Assembly (NCBI GenBank): GCA_019508115.1 | Contig: JAEKMC010000071.1 | Coordinates: 1-38,416 of the forward strand | Direction of reading: 5' to 3' | Source of the DNA: Sphingomonas sp. | GTDB taxonomy: Bacteria > Pseudomonadota > Alphaproteobacteria > Sphingomonadales > Sphingomonadaceae | Length of the DNA stretch: 38,416 bases | In this document: positions 28,137 through 36,674 of the stretch, piece after piece | Numbering within the stretch: the first letter of the stretch is position 1 | Layout: every line of letters starts with the position of its first letter | Notes under the pieces: model-generated | Told to the model about the DNA's origin: nothing | Databases searched by the model: none | Seen by the model: only the letters and a program-made list of their open reading frames with translations | Program-made: the position numbers and the translations under genes

Positions 28137-29524
28137 CGCCGGCGCTTGAAATCGCGGCCGAGGTTCGGTGCGGACGTCGCACGACGCGAAGCTTTGCCGA
28201 CCAGGCCGTCACTGCGATCCGCGCGTCAAACCGGCGCTACGACGCCGTGACCCGTCTGCTTGAGCAGCGCGCTTTTGCCGAGGCCGACCTGGTCGATACG
28301 CAAATAGCGGCCGGTCGCGATCCCGGTCCGCTTGCGGGCGTGCCTTATTGCGTCAAGGATCTCTTCGACGTGGAGGGCCTGCCCACCACGGCGGGCGCCG
28401 CGCTACGGGACGCGGCGCCGCCCGCTTGCTCCGATGCCAAGGCGATCCGTTTGTTGCGCGATGCCGGCGCGGTGCTCATCGCCACCGCGAATATGGACGA
28501 GTTCGCTTACGGCTTTGCGACGATCAACGCCCATTATGGCACGACGCGCAATCCCCATGACATCACCCGCCTCGCGGGTGGCTCCTCCGGAGGGTCGGCG
28601 GCCGTGGTTGCGGCAGGAATCGTTCCGCTGAGCCTGGGGAGCGACACCAACGGATCGATCCGCGTGCCGGCGTCGCTCACGGGCATTTATGGTCTCAAGC
28701 CCACGCACGATGCCTTGCCGATGGACGGCGTGTTCCCGTTCGTCGCGAGTTTCGACGATATCGGCCCGTTCGCGACCTCGGTCGCGGATTTGCGGCTCGC
28801 GTGGGAAGTGCTGCGAGGCGGGCCGGCACCAGCGTCCGGCGAGACGCCAAAGGTCGCTAGGCTGGGCGGGTGGTTTCGCGATGGCGTCGATCCCGACCTC
28901 CTCGCCGATATCGACCGGATCGCCGATGCTGTCGGCGGTGCTCCACTGGTGGAATTGCCCGACGTGACCCGCGCGCGATCGGCGGCCTTCCTGATGACCG
29001 CCGCGGAAGGCGGGGCGCTCCACCTTCCGGTATTGCGCGATAAGGCCATGGCTTATGATCCGGCGACGCGTGACCGGTTGCTTGCGGGCGCCATGCTGCC
29101 GGCTTCAGCCTATCTCCGCGCGCGCGAGTTCCGGTCCTGGTTCCTGGATCGCGCGCTCGATCTTTTCGCGCGATATGATGTGCTGATCTGCCCGGCCACG
29201 CCGTGCATCGCGCCGACGATCGACGATCCCATGATCGAAATTGGCGGAAAATCCGTTCCGGCGAGAGCGCATCTGGGAATCCTGACCCAGCCGCTCAGTT
29301 TCATCGGCCTGCCGGTCCTCTCCGCGCCACTGCTGAGGCCCGGAAAGATGCCGCTCGGCATTCAGATCGTCGGGGCGCCCGGTGCCGAACATCGTCTGTT
29401 CGACTTCGCCGCGAGGCTTGAGCGGATGGGCCTTATCGGCACGTCTCCGCCGCCGGCTCATGAACCTGCCGCCACGAACCTTCAAACCTGGGACGATCAC
29501 CACGATCGGGGGAATCCGCAATGA
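28133..29524 (+). CDS. hpxY: AtzE-family amidohydrolase (HpxY type), probable oxalurate-level amidase
   Basis: This 463-residue amidase-signature enzyme has the catalytic Ser-cisSer-Lys triad visible: Lys75 in [13 protein letters not shown], cis-Ser152 in [16 protein letters not shown], and nucleophile Ser175 in [13 protein letters not shown]. AtzE itself hydrolyses 1-carboxybiuret, which resembles oxalurate in shape. In the hpx gene set this subunit is placed in oxalurate use. Here it follows hpxX with an ATGA overlap and shares an operon with hpxW and hpxZ, so an oxalurate-hydrolysing role is the best inference. GatA-like transamidation is unlikely because no GatB is present. The stop overlaps the next start by four bases. 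Confidence 0.87.
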   Translation: MTPALEIAAEVRCGRRTTRSFADQAVTAIRASNRRYDAVTRLLEQRAFAEADLVDTQIAAGRDPGPLAGVPYCVKDLFDVEGLPTTAGAALRDAAPPACSDAKAIRLLRDAGAVLIATANMDEFAYGFATINAHYGTTRNPHDITRLAGGSSGGSAAVVAAGIVPLSLGSDTNGSIRVPASLTGIYGLKPTHDALPMDGVFPFVASFDDIGPFATSVADLRLAWEVLRGGPAPASGETPKVARLGGWFRDGVDPDLLADIDRIADAVGGAPLVELPDVTRARSAAFLMTAAEGGALHLPVLRDKAMAYDPATRDRLLAGAMLPASAYLRAREFRSWFLDRALDLFARYDVLICPATPCIAPTIDDPMIEIGGKSVPARAHLGILTQPLSFIGLPVLSAPLLRPGKMPLGIQIVGAPGAEHRLFDFAARLERMGLIGTSPPPAHEPAATNLQTWDDHHDRGNPQ

Positions 29525-30843
29525 CTCGTCTCGACACATTCTTCGCATTGTCCGAGCGTGGCTCTACCGCCCGTACCGAGATATTGGCAGGCGTCACGAC
29601 CTTCCTGACGATGGCCTATATCGTCGCGGTCAACCCCGCGATCCTGGGCCAGGCGGGGATGCCCGTCGCGGCAGTCGCCGCCGCGACCTGCTTCGCCGCC
29701 GCCTTCGCCAGCATTTTGATGGGCTTCGTCGCCAACGTGCCGCTGGCGCTCGCGCCCGGCATGGGGCTCAACGCCTATTTCAGCTTCACGGTCGTCCAGC
29801 AGATGGGCGTGCCCTGGCCGATCGCGCTCGGCTGCGTCTTCATCTCGGGTGTGGTGTTCCTGCTCCTGACGCTGGGCGGCATCCGCCAGATGATCGTCGG
29901 CGCGATCCCGCCGCACCTGTTCGCGGCGGTCGCGGGCGGCATCGGCCTGTTCATCGGCTTCATCGGCCTGAAGAATGCCGGCATCATCATATCCAGTCCG
30001 GCGACGTCGGTTGCGCTCGGCAATCTCAAGGCCGCCGGCCCGGGCCTCGCTATCCTCGGGTTGCTGATCATCGCGACGCTGAGCGTGTGGAAGGTGCCGG
30101 GGGCGATGCTGATCGGCATCGTCGCGACCACCGTGATCGGATGGCTGTTCGGCGCGGTGGCCTTCACCGCGCAGCCCTATAATCTTGGCGCACTCACCCA
30201 GACCGCGTTCAAGCTCGATCTTCCGGGCGTGTTCGGTCTCACCGGCAAGCACGGCCTTGGCCTGTTCGAGATCCTGTTCGTCTTCCTGTTCGTCGACCTG
30301 TTCGACAATATCGGGACATTGGTCGCCGTCACCAAACGCGCGGGGCTGATCGGTGCCGATGGCAAGATCGGCAATCTCAACCGAATCCTCTTCGCCGATG
30401 CCGCCGCCACCGTCGTCGGTTCGATGGCGGGAACCAGCACGGTCACCTCTTATGTGGAAAGCGCCGCGGGCGTGCAGGCGGGCGGGCGAACCGGCCTCAC
30501 CGCGATCGTCACGGGCCTGCTCTTCCTGCTCGCGATGTTCGCGGCGCCTTATGCCCAGTTGATCCCGCTGGCGGCGACCGCCCCTGCCCTGATCATCGTC
30601 GGCGGATTGATGATGGCGCCGCTGATCGAGGTGCCCTGGGATGAGCCCGACCGGGCGATCCCCGCCTTTCTCACGCTGGCGATGATCCCGCTGACATTCT
30701 CGATTGCCAATGGCCTCGCCTTCGGCATCACCGCGCATGCCGCGCTCAAGATAGTGAAGGGCAAGGCGGAGAAGAGCGATTGGCTGCTGTTCGTGCTCGC
30801 CGCTTTGTTCGTCGTCCGCTTCGTCTGGCTGTCGGCGGGCTGA
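29521..30843 (+). CDS. AzgA-type purine base permease (NCS2-like)
   Basis: This 440-residue inner-membrane transporter has about 13 membrane segments. It belongs to the adenine/guanine/hypoxanthine branch (AzgA, PbuG, GhxP). Diagnostic blocks are TEILAGVTTFLTMAYIVAVN, PLALAPGMGLNAYFSF, FLFVDLFDNIGTLVAV and AGTSTVTSYVESAAGVQAGG. It is distinct from the urate/xanthine-type permease at 19015-20424, so the cell has two purine uptake routes in this locus. It overlaps hpxY by four bases and hpxW by one (TGATG). It probably imports hypoxanthine, guanine or adenine. Confidence 0.9.
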   Translation: MTRLDTFFALSERGSTARTEILAGVTTFLTMAYIVAVNPAILGQAGMPVAAVAAATCFAAAFASILMGFVANVPLALAPGMGLNAYFSFTVVQQMGVPWPIALGCVFISGVVFLLLTLGGIRQMIVGAIPPHLFAAVAGGIGLFIGFIGLKNAGIIISSPATSVALGNLKAAGPGLAILGLLIIATLSVWKVPGAMLIGIVATTVIGWLFGAVAFTAQPYNLGALTQTAFKLDLPGVFGLTGKHGLGLFEILFVFLFVDLFDNIGTLVAVTKRAGLIGADGKIGNLNRILFADAAATVVGSMAGTSTVTSYVESAAGVQAGGRTGLTAIVTGLLFLLAMFAAPYAQLIPLAATAPALIIVGGLMMAPLIEVPWDEPDRAIPAFLTLAMIPLTFSIANGLAFGITAHAALKIVKGKAEKSDWLLFVLAALFVVRFVWLSAG

Positions 30844-32423
30844 TGCTCAACACGCTGAAATCCCTGCGCGGCATGGTCACCGCGCCGCACCACCTCGCTT
30901 CCCAGGCGGGGCTTTCGGTGCTGCGGGATGGCGGCAACGCGGTTGAAGCGGCGGTCGCGATGGCGGCGGCGCTGGCGGTCGTCTATCCGCATATGAATTC
31001 GATCGGCGGCGACAGTTTCTGGCTGATCGCCGAGCCCGAGGGCAAGGTCCACGGCGTCAGCGCGGTCGGCGCGGCGGCGGCCAATGCCAGCCTCGACCTC
31101 TATGCCCAAGCGGGCCTCGAGACGATACCGTGGCGCGGTCCGCTGGCGGCGAATACGGTGGCGGGCACCATATCGGGCTGGGAAGCTGCGCTCGCTCTGG
31201 TCGACAATCCCATGCCGCTCGGCCGGTTGCTGCGCGATGCGATCCATCATGCCGAAGCGGGCGTGGTCGTGACCGCAGGCGGTGCCGAGATTGCGCGCGA
31301 CAAGGATGCCGAGCTGCGCGACGTCTTCGGTTATGCCGAGCTGTTCCGGCCGGGCGGTCCGCTCCAGGAAGGTGCGATCCTCAAGCAGCCAGCGCTGGCG
31401 CGGACCTTGCGTCGTTTGGCGGAAACGGGGCTCGCCAGCTTCTATCGCGGCGAACTCGCCAATGACATTGCCCGGGACCTGGAAAAGGCAGGGAGCCCGG
31501 TCTCCCCCGCCGATCTTGCCGCCCACCGCGCAACCACCCCCAGGCCGTTGTCCGCCGCGATCAGAGACGCGCAACTCTACAATATGACCCCGCCGACGCA
31601 GGGCATCGCATCTTTGCTGATCCTGGCACTGTTCGATCGTCTTGCGGCCGACGAGGCAGACGGCTTCGAGCATGTCCACGGGCTGGTCGAGGCGACCAAG
31701 CAGGCGTTTCTGATCCGCGACCGGTATGTGGGCGACCCCGCCTATATGACGGTGGATCCTCAGGCGATGCTTGACGATGGCGATCTTCTCGACCGTCTCG
31801 CCGGAGCGATCGATCCTGACACAGCGCTGCCCTGGCCGCAGATGGCCAACCCGGGCGACACGGTGTGGTTCGGCGCGATCGATGGCGAGGGACGGGCAGT
31901 CAGCGCGATCCAGTCGACTTATTTCGAGCTCGGATCGGGTGTCGTTCTGCCCGAGACCGGCATCATCTGGCAGAATCGCGGCGCGAGTTTTCGCCTCGCC
32001 CCCGATGGCTGGAACGCGCTCAAGCCCGGCTGCAAGCCCTTCCACACGCTCAACCCGGCCATGGCGCGGTTCAACGACGGGCGGATCATGGCCTATGGCA
32101 CGATGGGCGGCGAGGGCCAGCCGCAGACACAGGCAGCCTTGTTCACCCGCTATTCGCGCTTCGGCATGCCGCTCCAGCAAGCGGTCACCGCGCCGCGCTG
32201 GCTGCTCGGCAAGACATGGGGGGCAGAGAGCGCCACGCTCAAGCTTGAAGATCGGTTCGAGCCTGGCTTGTACGATCGGTTGCGTACGGCGGGGCATGAC
32301 GTGGAGCTTATGGCGCCCTTCACCTCAGCCATGGGCCATGCCGGCGCGCTCGTCCGCCATCCCGACGGCGTGATCGAAGGCGCAACCGATCCGCGCAGCG
32401 ATGGCGCGGTGGCGGGATGGTGA
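30843..32423 (+). CDS. hpxW: HpxW-type gamma-glutamyltransferase-fold oxamate amidohydrolase
   Basis: This 526-residue Ntn-hydrolase proenzyme matures by self-cleavage in front of a Thr; the likely nucleophile is Thr340 in NPGDTVWFGAIDGEG. Other family blocks are DGGNAVEAAVAMAAALAVVYP, SIGGDSFWLIAEP and YGTMGGEGQPQTQ. Klebsiella HpxW has this fold and was shown to hydrolyse oxamate to oxalate and ammonia. Position between purine permease and allantoate amidohydrolase supports that role over glutathione metabolism, and no signal peptide is present, unlike periplasmic gamma-glutamyltransferases. The ATG at 30843 overlaps the permease stop. Confidence 0.87.
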   Translation: MLNTLKSLRGMVTAPHHLASQAGLSVLRDGGNAVEAAVAMAAALAVVYPHMNSIGGDSFWLIAEPEGKVHGVSAVGAAAANASLDLYAQAGLETIPWRGPLAANTVAGTISGWEAALALVDNPMPLGRLLRDAIHHAEAGVVVTAGGAEIARDKDAELRDVFGYAELFRPGGPLQEGAILKQPALARTLRRLAETGLASFYRGELANDIARDLEKAGSPVSPADLAAHRATTPRPLSAAIRDAQLYNMTPPTQGIASLLILALFDRLAADEADGFEHVHGLVEATKQAFLIRDRYVGDPAYMTVDPQAMLDDGDLLDRLAGAIDPDTALPWPQMANPGDTVWFGAIDGEGRAVSAIQSTYFELGSGVVLPETGIIWQNRGASFRLAPDGWNALKPGCKPFHTLNPAMARFNDGRIMAYGTMGGEGQPQTQAALFTRYSRFGMPLQQAVTAPRWLLGKTWGAESATLKLEDRFEPGLYDRLRTAGHDVELMAPFTSAMGHAGALVRHPDGVIEGATDPRSDGAVAGW

Positions 32424-33691
32424 GCGCGAACGCCTTCTCCGGCGGCGCCCGTGCGGTGGCGCGTTGCGACGCGCTCGGCGTGGCGCCCTATAGCGACGCG
32501 GCCGACATGCTGATCCGCGCCTATCTAACCCCCGCACATGCCGCCGCGCTCGAACGCCTAAGCGAGTGGATGCACGAGGCGGGGATGCAGGCCCGCCTCG
32601 ATCCCGCCGCCAACCTGATCGGCCGTTATGAGGGCGAAAGCCCGGATGCGCCCGCGCTGATCATCGGATCGCACATCGACAGCGTTCGCGACGCGGGCCG
32701 CTATGACGGCCCGCTCGGCATCATGCTCGGGATGGAAGCGGTCGCCGCACTTCATGCCGCTGGCAGACGAATGCCCTTCCCGATCGAGGTGATCGCCTTG
32801 GGGGACGAGGAAGGATCGCGTTTTCCGGCATCAATGCTGTGCAGCCGGGCGATTGCCGGTACGCTGAAGGCGGAGGCTCTCGACGTTGCCGACCGCGACG
32901 GCACGACGCTTTCGGACGCGCTTTCGGCTTTCGCGGTTAGCGTCGATACCGCTCCTTTAGGGGTGCGGCATTTCCTGGACGCAGCCCATCCTCCCGCGCT
33001 CGCTTTCTTCGAACCGCATATCGAGCAGGGTCCGGTGCTTGAGGCCGAAAAGCTCGCGCTCGGCGCCGTATCGGGCATTGCGGCACAGCTCCGTCTGGAG
33101 GTGACGATTACGGGGCGCGCAGGTCACGCCGGCACCAACGCGATGAACCTCCGCCGAGACGCGTTGACCGGCGCCGCCGAGGCCGTGCTCGCAATCGAAA
33201 GGATCGCCCGAGAAAAGGGCGGGGACCTGGTTGCGACCGTCGGTCGGATGCAGGTCAGCCCGGGGGCAGTCAATGTTGTGCCCGGCACTGTCACCTTCTC
33301 GATTGACATCCGCTCGGGTGACGAAAGCGTGCGCGACGAAGCCGCCGCGCGCATCCTCGCTGCGATCGACGAGATCGTGCACGCGCGCGGCCTTTCGTAC
33401 AGCTCCAATCAGGTTCAGGATCTGAGCGGGTCACCCTGCGACAGCGAACTCACCGTATTGCTCGCAGCGGCGCTGACCGACACCGGCCACAGTCCGCGCA
33501 TGTTGGTGAGCGGCGCGGGACACGATACGATGGTGATGTCGGCCTTATGCCCGACCGCGATGCTGTTTATCCGTTGCAAGGACGGGATCAGCCATAATCC
33601 GGCCGAAAGCGTGACGGCCGAAGATTGCGAGGCGGCACTGCAGGCAATGCTCGCCTTCATAGAAAAACTGGGAGAGCGCGAACGTGGCTGA
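32417..33691 (+). CDS. allC: Allantoate amidohydrolase (M20 family)
   Basis: This 424-residue dinuclear metallo-amidohydrolase releases ammonia and CO2 from allantoate, giving (S)-ureidoglycine. Metal-site motifs of the M20 family are visible: GSHIDSVRDAGRYDGPLG (His86, Asp97), GDEEGSRF (Glu131/132), EPHIEQGPVLE, TGRAGHAGTNAM (dimer/lid), and the C-terminal GISHNPAE His. The wording separates it from peptidases. N-carbamoyl-amino-acid hydrolases and ureidoglycolate amidohydrolases are close relatives, so the choice of allantoate rests mainly on neighbours: puuE makes allantoate, and the next gene uses ureidoglycine. It overlaps hpxW by seven bases. Confidence 0.87.
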   Translation: MVSANAFSGGARAVARCDALGVAPYSDAADMLIRAYLTPAHAAALERLSEWMHEAGMQARLDPAANLIGRYEGESPDAPALIIGSHIDSVRDAGRYDGPLGIMLGMEAVAALHAAGRRMPFPIEVIALGDEEGSRFPASMLCSRAIAGTLKAEALDVADRDGTTLSDALSAFAVSVDTAPLGVRHFLDAAHPPALAFFEPHIEQGPVLEAEKLALGAVSGIAAQLRLEVTITGRAGHAGTNAMNLRRDALTGAAEAVLAIERIAREKGGDLVATVGRMQVSPGAVNVVPGTVTFSIDIRSGDESVRDEAAARILAAIDEIVHARGLSYSSNQVQDLSGSPCDSELTVLLAAALTDTGHSPRMLVSGAGHDTMVMSALCPTAMLFIRCKDGISHNPAESVTAEDCEAALQAMLAFIEKLGERERG

Positions 33692-34910
33692 ACTCTATGG
33701 CGAGATCGATCCGCCGCAGCGGCTGTTGATGGGGCCCGGGCCGGTCAACGCGCACCCGCGCGTGCTGCGTGCCATGTCGGCCGACCTGCTCGGCCAGTTC
33801 GATCCCGAATTCACCAGCTACATGAACGAGACGATGGAGCTCTATCGTCGCGTCTTCCAGACCGAAAACCGCTGGACGATGTTGGTCGACGGAACCGCGC
33901 GCGCGGGAATCGAGGCCGCCTTGATCTCGCTGATCGAGCCGGGTGCGACGGTGCTGATCGTGCGTTCAGGGCGCTTCGGTCTGCTCCTCTCCGAGATCGT
34001 CGAGCGCGCCGGCGGCACTATCGTCACGGTCGATGCCGAGTGGGGGCAGATCGTGCCGATGTCGGCGATCGCCGCCGCGGTCGCTAAGCATAAGCCCGCA
34101 GTGGTCGCCTGCGTTCATGGCGACACCTCGACGACGATGGCGCAACCGCTCGACGGCCTGGGTGCGATCTGCCGCGAACATGGCGCGCTCGCTTATGTCG
34201 ACGCGACCGCGACGCTGGGCGGAATGAGCGTGGCTGTCGATGCATGGGGCGCCGATATTGTAACGGGCGGGCTGCAGAAATGCATGGGCGGGCCATCCGG
34301 ATCGGCGCCGATCACCATCTCCGACCGCGCCGCCGAACATATCTTAGCGCGCCGTCATACCGAGAAGGGGATCGCCCGCGCCGACCTGCAGCAGGGCGGA
34401 CGGGCGCGCATCGCCTCCAACTATTTCGATCTCGCGATGGTGATGGATTATTGGTCGGAGAAGCGTCTCAACCACCATACGGAGGCGACGACGATGCTCT
34501 ACGGCGCGCGCGAATGCGCCCGTATCGTGCTCGGCGAAGGGCTCGATGCCCGCTTCGCGCGCCACGCGGCGGCGGGCAAGGCGATGACCGCCGGCCTGCG
34601 CGGCATGGGCCTCACCGTCTTCGGCGACGACGCCTATCGCATGCCCAACGTCACCGGAATCTGCATCCCCGAAGGCGTGGATGGCGAGCGTGTCCGCACA
34701 CGCATGCGGGAGGATTTCGAGATCGAGATCGGCACCGCCTTCGGCCCGCTCCAGGGTAAGATCTGGCGCATCGGCGCGATGGGCTACAATGCGATGAAGC
34801 ATAAGGTGCTTATCACGCTGGGGGCGCTCGAAGCCGTGCTCCGCGCCGAGGGATATGCGGTGAAATCGGGCGCGGGCGTTGACGCTGCGCTGACGAGCTA
34901 CGCTCAATGA
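33684..34910 (+). CDS. pucG: (S)-Ureidoglycine-glyoxylate aminotransferase
   Basis: This 408-residue PLP enzyme of class V would transfer the amino group of ureidoglycine to glyoxylate, giving oxalurate and glycine. It opens with LLMGPGPVNAHPRVLRAMS, typical of the alanine-glyoxylate group. PLP contacts are Asp173 (YVDATATLGG) and Lys199 (VTGGLQKCMGGPSG). It starts with a GTG at 33684 after GGGAGAG, overlapping the allC stop by eight bases. Plain serine- or alanine-glyoxylate aminotransferase is the alternative, but immediate coupling to allC and the presence of oxalurate genes make PucG activity most likely. Confidence 0.85.
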   Translation: MAELYGEIDPPQRLLMGPGPVNAHPRVLRAMSADLLGQFDPEFTSYMNETMELYRRVFQTENRWTMLVDGTARAGIEAALISLIEPGATVLIVRSGRFGLLLSEIVERAGGTIVTVDAEWGQIVPMSAIAAAVAKHKPAVVACVHGDTSTTMAQPLDGLGAICREHGALAYVDATATLGGMSVAVDAWGADIVTGGLQKCMGGPSGSAPITISDRAAEHILARRHTEKGIARADLQQGGRARIASNYFDLAMVMDYWSEKRLNHHTEATTMLYGARECARIVLGEGLDARFARHAAAGKAMTAGLRGMGLTVFGDDAYRMPNVTGICIPEGVDGERVRTRMREDFEIEIGTAFGPLQGKIWRIGAMGYNAMKHKVLITLGALEAVLRAEGYAVKSGAGVDAALTSYAQ

Positions 34911-35797
34911 CACTGCCGCGCGATCTTGTCGGTTATGGCGCCAATCCGCCCGATCCCAAATGGCCGGGAGGCGCACGGATCGCGGTGCAGTTCGTCGTCA
35001 ATTATGAGGAAGGCGCCGAGAACAATATCCTCAATGGCGACACGGGTTCCGAAGCCTTTCTGTCCGAGATGGTCGGTGCGCAGAGCCACGCCGGCGAGCG
35101 CGCAATGGCGATGGAGAGCCTCTACGAATATGGCAGCCGCGCGGGCTTGTGGCGGCTCCACCGGCTGTTCACCAGCCGGGGCGTTCCCGTCACCGTCTTC
35201 GGGGTGGCCAAGGCGATGGAGATGAACCCCGAGGCGGTCGCCGCGATGCAGGCGGCGAGCTGGGAGATTGCGACGCACGGGCTCAAATGGATCGACTATC
35301 AGAAGGTCCCCGAAGCGGTCGAACGCGCGCATGTGGCGGAGGCGATCGCGCTCCATACAAGGATCACCGGCTCGCCGCCGCTCGGCTGGTATCAGGGACG
35401 CACCAGCCCCAACACCGCACGGATCATCGCCGAGCTCGGAAGCTTCGTCTACGACGCCGACAGCTACGCCGACGACTTGCCTTATTATGACCGGCGCTTC
35501 GGCAAGGCGCAGCTGATCGTCCCCTACACGCTCGACGTCAACGACATGAAGATCGTGGCGATGAACGGCTTTACGGAGGGTGAGCAATTCTTCCGCCACA
35601 TGCGCGATACGTTCGACGCGCTCCACGCCGAGGGCGGCCGGATGATGTCGATCGGCCTTCATGGCCGCATCGCCGGCAAGCCCGGCCGTGCCGCCGCGGT
35701 GGCGCGCTTCGTCGATCATGTCCTTGGCCAAGCCGACGTCTGGATCGCGCGGCGGATCGATATCGCCCGCCATTGGCTGGAGGTGAATCCGGCATGA
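34907..35797 (+). CDS. puuE: Allantoinase PuuE
   Basis: This 296-residue allantoinase of the polysaccharide-deacetylase fold opens (S)-allantoin to allantoate. It is unrelated to the amidohydrolase-fold AllB. Typical blocks are PRDLVGYGANPPDPKWPGGA, FVVNYEEGAENNILNGD, ASWEIATHGLKWIDY and SPPLGWYQGRTSPNT. The spelling fits Pseudomonas PuuE closely. It overlaps pucG upstream and hpxZ downstream by four bases each. No allantoin racemase is present, which is consistent with an upstream UraD giving the (S)-form directly. Confidence 0.92.
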   Translation: MTLPRDLVGYGANPPDPKWPGGARIAVQFVVNYEEGAENNILNGDTGSEAFLSEMVGAQSHAGERAMAMESLYEYGSRAGLWRLHRLFTSRGVPVTVFGVAKAMEMNPEAVAAMQAASWEIATHGLKWIDYQKVPEAVERAHVAEAIALHTRITGSPPLGWYQGRTSPNTARIIAELGSFVYDADSYADDLPYYDRRFGKAQLIVPYTLDVNDMKIVAMNGFTEGEQFFRHMRDTFDALHAEGGRMMSIGLHGRIAGKPGRAAAVARFVDHVLGQADVWIARRIDIARHWLEVNPA

Positions 35798-36174
35798 TCG
35801 TCAACGCGCCCGATATCGTCGCCGAAGTGACCGCTGCCTTCATGGCCTATGAAGCCGCGCTGATGGCCGACGACATCGCCGCGATGGATGGGCTGTTCCA
35901 CGACAGCGAAACGACGATCCGTTTCGGTGTGGGCGAGACGCTCTATGGCATCGAGGCGATCCGCGACTTCCGCAAGGGCCGCGGCGGATCGCCGCAACGC
36001 ACGCTCGGCCGGGTCGCGATCGCCGCCTATGGCCGCGATTTCGCCACCGCCAACGCCGAATTCTTCCGTGACAATTCGGATCGGCGCGGTCGCCAGAGCC
36101 AGAGCTGGGTGCGCTTTCCCGACGGGTGGAAGATCGTCTCGGCGCATGTATCGCTCGAAGGCGCCACCTCATGA
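35794..36174 (+). CDS. hpxZ: HpxZ / AtzH-like domain protein
   Basis: This 126-residue protein has an NTF2/SnoaL-like fold and belongs to the AtzH-like family (formerly DUF3225). FMAYEAALMADDIAAMDGLF, TIRFGVGETLYGIEAIRDFR and QSQSWVRFPDGWKIVSAHVS fit. In Klebsiella HpxZ belongs to the oxalurate-use set, and related domains are attached to amidases of the AtzE type. Its exact role is not settled. It probably supports the hpxXY amidase. The ATG at 35794 lies in the puuE stop (ATGA), and the gene ends in the uraD start (ATGA). Confidence 0.85.
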   Translation: MIVNAPDIVAEVTAAFMAYEAALMADDIAAMDGLFHDSETTIRFGVGETLYGIEAIRDFRKGRGGSPQRTLGRVAIAAYGRDFATANAEFFRDNSDRRGRQSQSWVRFPDGWKIVSAHVSLEGATS

Positions 36175-36674
36175 CAATCGCGGCGATCAATGCGCTGGCG
36201 CCGGCGGCCTTCGTCGAGCGCTTCGGCTTCCTGTTCGAGCATAGCCCGTGGATCGTCGCGGCGGCGGAGAAACACCGTCCCTTTGCCGACATCGAGGCGA
36301 TGGAATCGGCGATGGCCGCCGTGATCGAGCAGGCGGGCGAGGATGCGCAGATCGCCTTGCTGCGCGCCCACCCCGAGCTCGCGGGCAAAGCGATGATCGA
36401 CCGAGCCTTGACTGCGGCCTCCACGGCCGAGCAGGTTTCGGCCGGGCTCGATCGGCTGACGCCGGACGAATTCGAAGCGTTCCATGCTCTGAACGACGCC
36501 TACCGCGGCAAGTTCGATTTCCCCTTCATCATCTGCGTGCGGCTGACCGACAAGGCCGGCATCCTCGCCGCCCTGAAAACGCGTGCTGCCAATGACCGCG
36601 CCACGGAGATTGCCGCGGCCCGGCGCGAGATCGCGAAGATCGTCCATCTCCGATTGCAGGATGCATTGGCATGA
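36171..36674 (+). CDS. uraD: OHCU decarboxylase UraD
   Basis: This 167-residue enzyme decarboxylates 2-oxo-4-hydroxy-4-carboxy-5-ureidoimidazoline to (S)-allantoin, the last step of urate oxidation. FVERFGFLFEHSPWIVAAA holds the expected His. LLRAHPELAGKA and FHALNDAYRGKFDFPFIICV are standard family motifs. The true start is the ATG at 36171 within the hpxZ stop; the frame is open further upstream but without homology. It overlaps the flavoprotein gene by four bases. UraD and uraH in one operon leave only the first urate oxidation step to be supplied. Confidence 0.92.
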   Translation: MTIAAINALAPAAFVERFGFLFEHSPWIVAAAEKHRPFADIEAMESAMAAVIEQAGEDAQIALLRAHPELAGKAMIDRALTAASTAEQVSAGLDRLTPDEFEAFHALNDAYRGKFDFPFIICVRLTDKAGILAALKTRAANDRATEIAAARREIAKIVHLRLQDALA

